Source: an uncultured Bacteroidales bacterium
GTDB taxonomy: Bacteria > Bacteroidota > Bacteroidia > Bacteroidales > Bacteroidaceae
DNA length: 34,829 nucleotides
Assembly: GCA_902770725.1 (NCBI GenBank)
Contig: CACXUA010000028.1
Location: 1 to 34,829, forward strand
Reading direction: 5' to 3'
The notes below the pieces were generated by a model. It was not told the DNA's origin and did no database searches. It saw only the letters and a program-made list of their open reading frames with translations. The position numbers were made by a program, and so were the translations under genes. The first letter of the stretch is position 1. Each line of letters begins with the position of its first letter. Positions 25,393 to 34,205 of this stretch are shown here, piece after piece.

Positions 25393-26579
25393 TAATGATG
25401 GAACAGTCTTACACCAGTGAAGGCCATTGCGATTCCGTATTTGTCGCAAGTCATGATGACGTGGTCGTCACGAACGCTGCCACCGGCTTGAGCAATATAT
25501 TCCACACCGCTCTTGTGGGCTCGCTCCACGTTGTCGCCAAAGGGGAAGAATGCATCACTGCCAAGGCTGACTTTTGTGTTCTTGGCAATCCATTCTTTCT
25601 TCTCTTCGCGGCTGAGAGGCTCAGGCTTTTCTGTGAAGAACTTCTGCCATTCGCCCTCGGCAAGAACGTCCATGTAATCGTCGCTGATATAGACGTCGAT
25701 TGTGTTGTCTCTGTCAGCACGACGAATGCCTGGAATGAAGGGTAGAGCCATTACTTTGGGATTCTGACGGAGCCACCAAATGTCGGCTTTGCTTCCTGCC
25801 AGACGTGTGCAATGGATGCGGCTCTGCTGACCTGCACCAATACCGATTGCCTGGCCGTCTTTAACGTAGCAAACGCTGTTGCTTTGGGTGTATTTAAGTG
25901 TAATGAGTGCAATGATGAGGTCGCGACGAGCATCTTCGGGGAAGTGCTTGTTGGCTGTGGGAATGTTCTCGAAGAGAGCAGGGTCGTCCAGCTTCACCTC
26001 GTTTCTGCCTTGCTCGAAGGTGACGCCAAACACTTGCTTGCGTTCGATGGGAGCAGGAACATAATTGGGGTCAATCTTGATGATGTTGTAGGTGCCTTTA
26101 CGTTTCTCACGCAATATCTGCAGAGCTTCCTCGGTAAAGTCGGGGGCAATGACGCCGTCGCTCACTTCTCGTTTGATGATGAGAGCTGTTGCTTCGTCGC
26201 AAGTATCGCTCAGGGCAATAAAGTCACCATAGCTGCTCATGCGGTCTGCACCACGAGCACGGGCATAGGCACAGGCGATGGGGCTGAGGGGAACCTTGAT
26301 GTCGTCCACGAAATAGATGCGAGCCAAAGTGTCGCTTAGTGGCAGTCCGACTGCAGCTCCTGCGGGGGAGACGTGCTTAAAGCTGGCTGCTGCAGGGAGT
26401 CCTGTTGCTGCCTTGAGTTCCTTGACGAGTTGCCAGCTGTTCAGCGCATCGAGGAAGTTGATGTATCCTGGTCTTCCGCCCAGCACTTCGATAGGCAGTT
26501 CGCCTTCTTCCATGAAGATGCGTGAGGGCTTTTGGTTGGGGTTGCAGCCATATTTGAGCTGCAGTTCTTTCTGTGCCAT
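25392..26579 (-). CDS. Stand-alone AICAR formyltransferase (PurH C-terminal domain only)
   Basis: This enzyme transfers a formyl group from 10-formyl-tetrahydrofolate to AICAR, the penultimate step of purine synthesis. The 395-residue protein begins directly at the transformylase module (LKYGCNPNQKPSRIF, the counterpart of RYGENPHQ) and has the catalytic Lys68-His69 in SFKHVSPAGAAVG. Other family motifs: GGRPGYINFLDALNSWQLVKEL, DGVIAPDFTEEAL, IGIGAGQQSRIHCTRLAGSKAD, SDAFFPFGDNVERA, and the end AMAFTGVRLFHH. The IMP cyclohydrolase domain (about 190 N-terminal residues in bifunctional PurH) is absent, so cyclisation must be done by another protein. I recall such single-domain forms in Bacteroides. 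It starts 13 bases after the zinc-ribbon gene, likely one operon. Its stop codon abuts the DUF559 unit. Confidence 0.92.
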   Translation of the reverse strand: MAQKELQLKYGCNPNQKPSRIFMEEGELPIEVLGGRPGYINFLDALNSWQLVKELKAATGLPAAASFKHVSPAGAAVGLPLSDTLARIYFVDDIKVPLSPIACAYARARGADRMSSYGDFIALSDTCDEATALIIKREVSDGVIAPDFTEEALQILREKRKGTYNIIKIDPNYVPAPIERKQVFGVTFEQGRNEVKLDDPALFENIPTANKHFPEDARRDLIIALITLKYTQSNSVCYVKDGQAIGIGAGQQSRIHCTRLAGSKADIWWLRQNPKVMALPFIPGIRRADRDNTIDVYISDDYMDVLAEGEWQKFFTEKPEPLSREEKKEWIAKNTKVSLGSDAFFPFGDNVERAHKSGVEYIAQAGGSVRDDHVIMTCDKYGIAMAFTGVRLFHH

Positions 26580-26592
26580 ATTGCGTGTTATA

Positions 26593-27699
26593 TTATTTAG
26601 TAATGTTCATGCGCACGAGCTTTTGCTCTGAGTTGATAAGGGCGTTGACGTGATAGATGTTTGCTGAGGGCTGATTGGTGTCGCTACGACTGATTGTCTC
26701 TTGCAGGTTGACTTCTACAGCGAAACCGGTGTTGCCGTCTGGGAGTGTCTCTTTGTGAACATCCATCTTCTGTCCGATAGCATAATGAAGTCCGATGACG
26801 TCGTTAGCCATCTTCTCTTTTGCATATTCGATGATGGCTTCCGCGTCGGCATTTTGCTTGCCACAGAAGTTCATCATTGTGTCTGGAATGGCTGCTTTTG
26901 CTGCTTCAATGTCTTGATTTGCAATGGCTTTCGAGAAGAAGCTCTCGAGTGTGCCACGAATCATGGCTTTTTCTTCTGGTGTCACTTTCGAGAGGAGCAG
27001 GTTGTTCTTCACCTCTGAAGCGTTATCGACAAATCGTCCGGAAGGGTGCTTTGCCAGGTAATCCGTGATGGCGTCTTCGTTTCCGATAGCCAGCGCTTCA
27101 TTCCAATCGATGGAGTCGAGCATATCTTCCAAAGTTCGTCCACGAAGGGAGTTGGGATGCTTTTGCTGGAAGAGTGAGATGCTCGAACGGTTGATGCCTT
27201 TCAGGAGCTGCTTCCAGTCTTCTGCTTCTGCCTGAAGGACAAGCATCCGCTCGTTTATTTCGTCGAAGTGCTTGCTGTCGGGGTAGTCGATGAGGAACTG
27301 CTGATAGAACTCAGGATTGGTGACGCCTTCCAGACGCTCGTAGTCTTCCTGTTCCTTTTGTTCCATTCTGTGCTGGTTGTAGAAGTAGTAACCTGTGCAG
27401 AGCAGAATGAGACAGATGACTATGCCGATGATGGCAGGACCTTTCGACTTGTGTGGCTTTTTCTTCTTTTTGACGGGTTTTGCTTGAGGCTCAGCTGCTT
27501 GAGGTTGAGGCTCTTGCTTTGTTGCGACGGGTTCCAGTTTTGCTCCACATTCAGGGCATTTGCCTTGGGTTTGGAGGCAATAGCTTCCGCAACTGGGACA
27601 TTTCCTCAGGTTGCCAGAGATGTTTGTGCCACAATGCGGACAAGTGCCAGCCATTGTGGAGACTTGGCCACGACATTCAGGACATTTGATGATGCTCAC
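26593..27699 (-). CDS. Double zinc-ribbon single-pass membrane protein
   Basis: A 368-residue protein of no named family that I recognise. Two zinc ribbons at the N-terminus: Cys6/Cys9 with Cys20/Cys23 (KCPECRG, TCPHCGT) and Cys34/Cys37 with Cys48/Cys51 (KCPSCGS, KCPECGA). A Gln/Pro/Lys-rich linker leads to one membrane helix at ~91-110 (GPAIIGIVICLILLCTGYYF). Beyond it lies a charged helical region (residues ~115-240) with repeated motifs like FLIDYPDSKHFDEINERML and YLAKHPSGRFVDNA, TPR-like in character, and then a C-terminal alpha/beta domain. Positive charges before the helix suggest that the ribbons stay cytoplasmic. It heads the minus-strand cluster; no TAnnTTTG box is evident in front of it. 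Confidence 0.85.
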   Translation of the reverse strand: MSIIKCPECRGQVSTMAGTCPHCGTNISGNLRKCPSCGSYCLQTQGKCPECGAKLEPVATKQEPQPQAAEPQAKPVKKKKKPHKSKGPAIIGIVICLILLCTGYYFYNQHRMEQKEQEDYERLEGVTNPEFYQQFLIDYPDSKHFDEINERMLVLQAEAEDWKQLLKGINRSSISLFQQKHPNSLRGRTLEDMLDSIDWNEALAIGNEDAITDYLAKHPSGRFVDNASEVKNNLLLSKVTPEEKAMIRGTLESFFSKAIANQDIEAAKAAIPDTMMNFCGKQNADAEAIIEYAKEKMANDVIGLHYAIGQKMDVHKETLPDGNTGFAVEVNLQETISRSDTNQPSANIYHVNALINSEQKLVRMNITK

Positions 27700-27748
27700 C
27701 TTATATATAATTTATAATTCACAATAATATGAATCCTTTTTAATGGCA

Positions 27749-27785
27749 CAAAGGGACACAGGCTTTTTACGGCCGTGCCCCTTTG
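27749..27785 (-). terminator. Hairpin after rplI
   Basis: Inverted repeat (27749-27763 with 27772-27785): CAAAGGG-type arms with one bulge, loop of 8. No T run follows on the minus strand, so it may be an RNA 3' end or processing structure rather than a canonical terminator. Confidence 0.5.
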
Positions 27786-27806
27786 CTTCGCATATGAAAG
27801 TAAAAC

Positions 27807-28409
27807 TTACTCTTCAGTCTTCTCCTCTTCTGCTGGAGCCTCGGCCTCTTCTTCGGCGAGAGTTTCCTCTACGACGGGAGCTTCCTCCTCAGCAGGAGTT
27901 TCTTCTTTTCTTGCCTTTCTGGGCTTCTTCTCTGCGGGAGCTTCCTCGGCAGGAGTCTCAGGCTTGTCCATTTCGACTGTTACGGTGAAGGGAACCTGAG
28001 CAGCCACTTCCTTGTGAAGCTTAACTACTGCGACATATTCGCCAGCAGCCTTAACGTCCTTGACGGCGATAATCTTGCGGTCGATGTCGAAGCCGAGCTT
28101 CTGGAGTTCTTCTGCAACCTGTACATTGTTCACGCTGCCATAGATGACACCGGTGCTGCTTGCCTTTGCGTTGATGGTCAGGCTTACTGCGTTCAGCTTC
28201 TCTGCGAGAGCCTCAGCCTCAGCCTTGATCTTAGCGAGCTTGACAGCCTTCTGCTTGAGTTCCTCGGCGAGGACTTTCTTAGCGCTTTCGCTAGCGATAA
28301 CGCCCTTGCCCTGGGGAATCAGATAGTTGCGGCCGTAGCCAGCCTTAACGTTCACGATGTCGTTCTTGTAACCGAGTCCGATTACGTCTTCTTTCAGTAT
28401 AATTTCCAT
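27807..28409 (-). CDS. rplI: Large ribosomal subunit protein bL9 with acidic C-terminal tail
   Basis: bL9 binds 23S rRNA at the base of the L1 stalk and limits frameshifting. Residues 1-~148 are a normal L9: N-terminal domain MEIILKEDVIGLGYKNDIVNVKAGYGRNYLIPQGKG, connecting helix, and C-terminal domain ending VVKLHKEVAAQVPFTVTVEM. A further ~50 residues form a low-complexity Glu/Ala/Pro tail with repeated PAEE and one basic patch (KKPRKARK). The usual length is about 150, here 200. It is the last gene of rpsF-rpsR-rplI, 16 bases after rpsR. Confidence 0.95.
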   Translation of the reverse strand: MEIILKEDVIGLGYKNDIVNVKAGYGRNYLIPQGKGVIASESAKKVLAEELKQKAVKLAKIKAEAEALAEKLNAVSLTINAKASSTGVIYGSVNNVQVAEELQKLGFDIDRKIIAVKDVKAAGEYVAVVKLHKEVAAQVPFTVTVEMDKPETPAEEAPAEKKPRKARKEETPAEEEAPVVEETLAEEEAEAPAEEEKTEE

Positions 28410-28425
28410 AATCTTCCTCCTTACT

Positions 28426-28692
28426 TTACTTCATCAAATCGGTTACGAAAGGCAGCAGAGCGAGGTGACGGGCACGCTTAACGGCCTGAGCGACACGACG
28501 CTGATACTTGAGGGAAGTGCCTGTGATGCGGCGGGGCAGAATCTTACCCTGCTCGTTGAGGAACTTCTTCAGGAATTCGGGGTCCTTGTAGTCAATGTAC
28601 TTGATACCGCTCTTCTTGAAACGGCAGTACTTCTTCTTCTTGACGTCAATAGCGGGAGCGGTCAAGTAGCGGATTTCTGATTGCTGTGCCAT
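28426..28692 (-). CDS. rpsR: Small ribosomal subunit protein bS18
   Basis: bS18 pairs with bS6 on the platform of the 30S subunit. The protein is 88 residues with the family core [21 protein letters not shown] and [32 protein letters not shown]. It starts 3 bases after rpsF and lies in the conserved rpsF-rpsR-rplI order, without a single-strand binding protein gene in between. Nothing is unusual. Confidence 0.97.
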   Translation of the reverse strand: MAQQSEIRYLTAPAIDVKKKKYCRFKKSGIKYIDYKDPEFLKKFLNEQGKILPRRITGTSLKYQRRVAQAVKRARHLALLPFVTDLMK

Positions 28693-28695
28693 GTG

Positions 28696-29043
28696 TTATG
28701 CCTCCTCCACTTTAGGTTGTTTGTTACCTCTTCTCTTGGCTGCGTACTCGGCTGCGTACTTCTCCATCTTAACGGTAAGATAGCGGAGCACCTTTTCGTC
28801 GCGACGGTACTGGGTCTCGAGAGTCTTAATTGTCTCAGGAGCTGCATTGAACTCAATGAGCTCGTAGAATCCTGTTGTCTTCTTGTCGATGGGGTAGGCA
28901 AGTTTCTTCAGGCCCCAGTTCTCTTCGCTGATGATTTCTGCACCAGCCTGTGTGAGGACGCCTTTGAACTTTTCTACCGTTTCCTTCATCTGTTCATCAG
29001 ACAAAACGGGAGTCAAAATGAAAACGGTTTCGTATTGGTTCAT
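28696..29043 (-). CDS. rpsF: Small ribosomal subunit protein bS6
   Basis: bS6 binds 16S rRNA together with bS18. The 115-residue protein starts [26 protein letters not shown] and contains [24 protein letters not shown], the family core. It has a short basic C-terminal end ([15 protein letters not shown]). First gene of the operon, with a promoter at 29092-29099. In other bacteria this operon's leader can bind the S6:S18 complex; I did not identify that motif here. Confidence 0.97.
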   Translation of the reverse strand: MNQYETVFILTPVLSDEQMKETVEKFKGVLTQAGAEIISEENWGLKKLAYPIDKKTTGFYELIEFNAAPETIKTLETQYRRDEKVLRYLTVKMEKYAAEYAAKRRGNKQPKVEEA

Positions 29044-29091
29044 AATACGTTAAATAAGTTAATAAATAATGTTCTGCTTGTTAAAGCGCGG

Positions 29092-29099
29092 CAAAGGTA
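29092..29099 (-). promoter_or_regulatory. -7 promoter element for rpsF-rpsR-rplI
   Basis: Minus-strand TACCTTTG, 48 bases before the rpsF start, preceded by a T-rich stretch. Confidence 0.75.
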
Positions 29100-29164
29100 C
29101 GGCTTTTTTCTGGAACAGCCAAACATTTTCCTTAATTTTCTTTCGTTACTTGCATTTTTTTCTC

Positions 29165-29172
29165 TATCTTTG
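29165..29172 (+). promoter_or_regulatory. -7 promoter element for the nitroreductase-TonB_C gene
   Basis: TATCTTTG, 26 bases before the ATG at 29199; divergent from the rpsF promoter. Confidence 0.75.
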
Positions 29173-29198
29173 CAGCATCAACGATAATATGAAGTCCT

Positions 29199-30167
29199 AT
29201 GAAAAGATTGTTTTTCTGCCTCGTGGCAATGATGGGCGTGCTGACCCTCTCGGCACAATTTGAGAACGAAGTCATCAACAACATCATGGCGCGTCGTTCT
29301 GTGCGCAAGTACCTGGACAAGCCTGTCGAGCACGCCAAACTGGAGGCTGTTGCCCAAGCCGGCATCAACGCTCCGAGCGCGAGGAACTGGCAGTATTGGG
29401 CAGTCAGGATTATCGAGGACCAGAAGCTCATTAATGATGTGAGCGAGGTCTATAAGCAGTCGAACCCCGATGCTGTGAGCCGCGACCCGAACTTCAAGAA
29501 TATGTTCCGTAATGCGCCAAACCTGATTTGCGTCTGCGCTCCGAAGGACGGAGGCTTCGACCTCGACGCAGGACTGCTGGGCGAGAATATGATGCTGGCA
29601 GCTCAGTCATTAGGCCTCGGCACCTGCATCCAGACGGGACCGGTTCGTTTCCTCCTCACGAACGAGAAAGCGAAGTTCTTCCTCGACCGCCTCGACATCC
29701 CTGAAGGCTATAAGTTGCTCTATGTCATTGCAATAGGCTATCCCGACGAGAAGCCCGATGCCCGTCCTCGTGACGCTTCGAAGGTGAAATTCATCAGTGG
29801 CGAAACTTCGAAGGAAACAAGCGAGGACGACGGACTATTTATTGATTATTTCGAGAATGCACAGTTCCCGGGTGGCGACAAAGCGTGCATGAAATGGCTT
29901 CAGGAGCATATAAAATACCCCGAAGGCTATACTTCCAACCAGCCTCAAGGGAAAGTCGTCGTCAGTTTCATCGTTGAAAAGGACGGTTCGCTCGATAGCA
30001 TAATGGTGAAAAGTTCACCCGATCCTTTGCTTTCCGAAGAGGCTATTCGTGTCGTGAGGGAAATGCCGAAATGGAAACCGGCACATCAATATTTTCCTCC
30101 ACCACGGCAAGGGAGCGAGGCTGTACGTGCGCGCTATTTCCTTCCCATAATCTTCAGGCAACATTAA
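29199..30167 (+). CDS. Exported nitroreductase fused to a TonB C-terminal domain
   Basis: A 322-residue two-domain protein. Residues 1-19 (MKRLFFCLVAMMGVLTLSA) are a signal peptide. Residues ~25-195 are a nitroreductase-family FMN oxidoreductase fold: IMARRSVRKYLDKPVEHAKLEA, APSARNWQYWAV, and GLLGENMMLAAQSLGLGTC. After a ~25-residue acidic linker, residues ~221-322 match the TonB C-terminal domain as found in Bacteroidota: AQFPGGDKACMKWLQEHIKYP, GKVVVSFIVEKDGSLDSIMV, and EEAIRVVREMPKWKPAHQ. TonB domains contact outer-membrane receptors in the periplasm; nitroreductases reduce nitro or quinone compounds with FMN. There is no N-terminal membrane anchor like that of true TonB. An out-of-frame ATG lies 10 bases upstream. 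Electron donor, location of FMN loading and role are unknown. The pairing of domains is what is unusual. Confidence 0.9.
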   Translation: MKRLFFCLVAMMGVLTLSAQFENEVINNIMARRSVRKYLDKPVEHAKLEAVAQAGINAPSARNWQYWAVRIIEDQKLINDVSEVYKQSNPDAVSRDPNFKNMFRNAPNLICVCAPKDGGFDLDAGLLGENMMLAAQSLGLGTCIQTGPVRFLLTNEKAKFFLDRLDIPEGYKLLYVIAIGYPDEKPDARPRDASKVKFISGETSKETSEDDGLFIDYFENAQFPGGDKACMKWLQEHIKYPEGYTSNQPQGKVVVSFIVEKDGSLDSIMVKSSPDPLLSEEAIRVVREMPKWKPAHQYFPPPRQGSEAVRARYFLPIIFRQH

Positions 30168-30202
30168 ACAGGGATAATCTCCTTCCTTAATGTGTCCGAA
30201 GG

Positions 30203-30490
30203 TCAGCCCTTTCGTTTCGGATTCTTTGGGAACCAGCCTTTCTCCACGCGTTCTTTTTGCTTGAAGAGTTCGCCGATGCCCCAGAGCGCAGAGGCTCCGA
30301 ACACGCCCAGGAACGACGAGAGATAGATGTTTGGCGTGAACAGCGCAGCCACGATGCAAACGATGCCCACCACGAGATAGAGAATCCAAGGGCGCGTGCC
30401 CCAGTAGTATTCGGTTTTGATGACGAGCGGATGCCAGATTCCGATGGTCAGAAACGTCATTACAGCAATGGAAATACCAGTGAAATACAT
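30203..30490 (-). CDS. DUF4491 family membrane protein
   Basis: A 95-residue membrane protein with three hydrophobic segments (residues ~3-20, ~36-52, ~57-75) and a conserved charged end, FKQKERVEKGWFPKNPKRKG. I recognise FTGISIAVMTFLTIGIWHPLVIK followed by EYYWGTRPW as the DUF4491 family, found almost only in Bacteroidota; function unknown. It is convergent with the nitroreductase gene (35-base gap) and has its own promoter at 30513-30520. Confidence 0.85.
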   Translation of the reverse strand: MYFTGISIAVMTFLTIGIWHPLVIKTEYYWGTRPWILYLVVGIVCIVAALFTPNIYLSSFLGVFGASALWGIGELFKQKERVEKGWFPKNPKRKG

Positions 30491-30512
30491 GTCAGAGTCT
30501 AATTTTCGGCTG

Positions 30513-30520
30513 CAAAATTA
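30513..30520 (-). promoter_or_regulatory. -7 promoter element for the DUF4491 gene
   Basis: Minus-strand TAATTTTG, 23 bases before the start codon, directly next to the repeat copy at 30521. Confidence 0.65.
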
Positions 30521-30644
30521 CGAATAAGCGAGCGAAATACCAAATTTATTTGGGCATTTCCGAGCGAAAGTAACTAAGACCGCAGGTCAAAGTTCTTCGT
30601 TTTCACTCAGGCGGCATAGCCGGAGTCCGAATAAGCGAGCGAAA
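30521..30644. repeat. Direct repeat CGAATAAGCGAGCGAAA with partial third copy
   Basis: The identical 17-mer occurs at 30521-30537 and 30628-30644, each followed within 3 bases by ACCAAA. A partial third copy, CGAGCGAAAG, is at 30561-30570. Between them lies a small hairpin CCAAA-TTTA-TTTGG. I recall similar sequences upstream of promoters in other Prevotella genomes, but cannot verify this here. Confidence 0.7.
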
Positions 30645-30664
30645 GCACCAAACACATACAACAA

Positions 30665-30695
30665 TCCCCACTGCAGAGAAATGCTGCAGCGGGGA
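30665..30695 (-). terminator. Terminator-like hairpin after the 30722 gene
   Basis: TCCCC-A-CTGCAG pairs with CTGCAG-C-GGGGA (11 pairs, one mismatch, loop of 7), 27 bases past the TAA at 30722. Downstream T content is only moderate on the minus strand. Confidence 0.6.
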
Positions 30696-30721
30696 GTTGG
30701 TTTGCTAGTAAGGATTGTGAT

Positions 30722-33700
30722 TTACTTTACCAAGATTTTCTTGCTGTTGATGATATTGATGCCCTTTTGCAACTTGTTCAAGCGTTGGCCTGCCAGGTTG
30801 TAAACCTTGTCGTCCTCCACTTTCTTGTCTGCCTTTATATCGCTTATGCCGTCTGGATCTATAAGCCATGCGATATCCGACGCGGTACGAATTGGAAGTC
30901 AACAGCCGAATTGTAAAGTGAGTAAGGTATTTCTGTAAGAGATTCATCCGAGGCGAGGTCGAAGGAGTAGTCCATACCAGAGAAGGTGTATATCTCTGGA
31001 CCATTACCATTGTCGACGAAGACGCTATAACTCAGCAGTTCAGGATCGAGGAGCCCGCCATCGGTATCCTTTGTGGGCAAAGTGAAGAATAACCTACTGA
31101 AACCAGACTGGTCTCCGCAGTCATACCATTCGTCAACGGTAGGAGCGGCAGGAATGGCGGAAGTGGCATTATAGATGAAGGCATAGGGTAATGTGTTTCC
31201 TTCTGCATCTACCTTGGGATACTCAATTGCCGCCCAGCTCTTGTCGTCATCATACATGAGATACATGCCCGTTGCATTATACCAATCCGGGTAGCTTTCA
31301 TTCGTGTTCCCCACAGCATTCAGCAGATACAAATTGTCGCCATCAACAAGGAATTCAATTGCTTCAACACTCATGTCGACGGTTGGGGTGAATTCGTAGT
31401 CTGGTTCTTCTGTTCCAGAATTAGCCACTTGAACCATTTCGGTTGAGCCCCAATAGAGTTGTATGCCATAAACGTTCCAATCATTCCAATACAGGTACTG
31501 GCCTGTAGGAATAGAGATGATGCCGGTTGTTTCGTCGTAAGTACCCTCTACCCATGCGTCATAACTCCGGTAGTACCATGATGGGTTCTTAATGTAAACC
31601 TGTCCTTCCGGCCCATATGCAACGTAGAATTTGCCATCCGCTTCGACGGGATAGTTATTGAAGTTGCCGTAACATAAACTGTTGCGCTGATAAGTGACAA
31701 TCGTATAATCGGAGGGTATTTCTGTAATTGGGGTTGGAGGATTCTCGTAAGTGACGTGAACATAGATTGTAACGCTATTGTCAGGCATCACAAACGAACA
31801 TATTACTGTCCCGTCTTCCAAAGTAGATTGGGTTGTGCCCTGGTAGTAGCCATTGCTATTATTCACAACGTATATGCTGTGAATCTTAGTTCCTTCATTC
31901 ACTTTAATCGAGAATTCAACCGTTGTGCCTGCTGATGCTTCGTTGGGGCAAGTCACTTCGGCTGGGAGTCCGCTATTATTGAGAGTTATTGCATATGGCG
32001 CATCTCCATCTATGAAGGGTGTGTCCGTGATGGAGCCGCCGAAGGTGCCATCCACTCTGTCGTAAAGTCCCACAACATCATTCTTCTTTGCAGGGAGGAA
32101 TTCGTGAACCAGGACGTCGTCCTCATAGATTTTGCAACCGTAGAGTTTCACGACGGATCTGCTTTGGTCAGCCTGAATAGCACTACCAGGCTCGCTTGAA
32201 GTGTTGATGTCGAAGAGGAACATAGGTGTCTGGCCTTCGTCTGCTGTGCCTGTTGTTGTCACGCTTCCGGCTTCTTCGCTAGGATTGTTTGCCCTGTACC
32301 AGGTTGCGGTCTGCCCAGAAGCGACAACCTTGATGCGCTCGTTATAGACGAACTCCTGATCGTCCGACGTCTCGGCTCCAGAACGGCTGAAGCATGCTTT
32401 ATTATTATTGCCAAAGCGCGTGAAGAGGGCGAAAGAGTTGTGGTTGTAGTCGCCCAGACGCGCTCCGAACAGAGCCTCGTAGCCGCGGCTGAGGTCGCGA
32501 ATCACCTTGCAGTCCAGCTCCATAACCGTGTTCGCTTTGTGAATGTAGTTCGTATTGAAGGCCTGATTGCCATCCGTGCGGATACTGTTCAGCAGGGTAA
32601 TGTCGGAAGGGGAACCGTTGAATGCACCGCATCTTGTGCAATATCCGTCCGAGCCCCAGTCGTGTCCGAGAGCGGGGATTTCATCGCCATCTTCTTGCAA
32701 ACCACAGCGTTGGCAGGTATGGCTCTGGAGGCCAGCTTCCGTGCAAGTGGGTTCGACTCCTACCTCCCATTCGCCCCATTCGTGTCCAAGAGCGGGGATT
32801 GGTTCGCCAGTTTCTTGCAAACCACAGCGTTGGCAGGTATGGGATTGGAGGCCTGTTTCCGTGCAGGTAGGTTCGAGCGAAGTCTCCCATTCGCCCCAGT
32901 CGTGTCCGAGAGCAGGGATTTCATCGCCCAGTTCTTCCAGACCGCAGAATTGGCAGGTATGGGCCAGACGGCCAGTTTCCGTACAACTGGGTTCGAGCGA
33001 AGTCGTCCATGGACCCCAAACGTGGCCGTCCACGGTACAGTCGTAGTTGCCTGCGATCTCCCTGCCCTTGAGCGAAAGGTTCTTGAACTCAGGGCCGTAT
33101 TGCCCACTCCAGTATTTCCTGTCTTGACCTCTGACTACGAACCTCAAAAAGCGCGTGCCTGACACCAAGGTGAACGCACCAGTCTGGAAAGCCCGCCATT
33201 CCGGAATGTAGCTCTTGTCGTCGATCAAGGTAATGGTGGTAAGCACACTGCCGTCGGCATTCAGCTCATCGACATACACATTCGCAACAAAGGCGCCGAA
33301 ACCGTCTTTCTCCCATGGCGACCTCATCAGAGCGGAAGCCACGCAAACCGCCTGCCCCCTGTCGATACGAGTGTCGCTGAAGCCTTTCTCGATAAGGTCG
33401 ACAGTCTGCTCGAGCTTGCATTCTTTATACGAAGAAGCCCAAAAGTGGGAGCCGTCCGTATCATCAAAGATACCCCATCCGCTGCCGCCGTTCGTCACAC
33501 CCCAGCCGTTGGAGGTGCCGTCGCAGTCTCCGTTCGTCAGGAGCTCCATGAATTGACTGATCATGGGCTCTTCATCATTAACTCTAATCTTGAGCGAAAG
33601 GTTCTTGAACTGAGGGCCGAAATGTCCACCCCAATTCTTTATGTCCTTACCTCTGACTATGTACACCAGTTTGCGTGTCCCGGGAACCAGAACGACCGGG

Positions 33701-34137
33701 GTGGTCGTGGAAGTCACCCAATCCGTATGTATGCTCAAGTCGTCGTACACGACAACGGTGGAAAGCTCATTGCCGTCGTCGTCCTGCATCGAGACATACA
33801 CATTCGCAACAGTGGCGGCAAGGGACCCACTCTCCCAATAGGCTCTCACCATGGCAGAAGCCATTATTTCCACCCTGCCATTGTCGACGGGTTCGGGACC
33901 GAGGTCGCCAGAAAGCCAAATGTTCTGAGAAAGTCTGCATTCGCCATACGACGAGGCCCAGTAATATTCACCGCCCTCATCCGTCTCGATAGCCCAACCG
34001 TCGCCACCGTTCTCCACATTCCAACCATCGTAGGTGCCGTCGCAGTGGCCGTTGGTAAGGATTTCCATGAAATCGCCAGCCCAAGCCGTCGTAGCCCCGG
34101 CCATGACAGCGAGCAAAAGAAGTAACAGTTTCTTCAT
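30722..34137 (-). CDS. Large secreted multidomain surface protein, frameshifted before its C-terminal motif
   Basis: An exported protein with a signal peptide (MKKLLLLLLAVMAGATTAWA). Two related carbohydrate-binding-like sandwiches follow at ~22-185 and ~195-365 (NGHCDGTYDGWNVENGG; NGDCDGTSNGWGVTNGG). Then come 40-residue CxxC repeats at ~369-505, a lectin-like domain at ~513-720 (NTNYIHKANTVMEL, GYEALFGARLGDYNHNSF), an InlB-like stretch, and beta-rich modules. The main frame meets a TAG at 30859-30861 after 1092 codons. Another frame carries ASDIAWLIDPDGISDI and then VYNLAGQRLNKLQKGINIIN, the sorting-like terminus, ending with TAA at 30722. A single lost base near 30881-30892 joins them naturally (FRTASDIAW). 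So either the gene lost its sorting signal or this is a sequencing error. Surface adhesin or glycan-binding role is inference. Confidence 0.85.
32661..33035 (-). repeat. 120-bp tandem repeat coding for 40-residue Cys-rich modules
   Basis: The 22-mer containing ACAGCGTTGGCAGGTATGG recurs at 32700 and 32820, and as a variant at 32940, exactly 120 bases apart. It encodes LGH-(D/E)WGEWE, EPTCTE-GLQSHTCQRCGLQE and IPA. Incomplete modules flank the set. Confidence 0.88.
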
Positions 34138-34197
34138 ACCTTTTAATACCTTTAAAATAATAATAATGTTGATTGTTGATTGCCTATAGTTTCAGTA

Positions 34198-34205
34198 CAA
34201 AATTA
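34198..34205 (-). promoter_or_regulatory. -7 promoter element for the 30722 surface protein gene
   Basis: Minus-strand TAATTTTG, 60 bases before the ATG at 34137. Confidence 0.6.

Noticed and set aside
30859-30893. Programmed ribosomal frameshift in the 30722 gene
   Set aside because: No slippery heptamer is visible at the switch point; a single-base loss or sequencing error is simpler.
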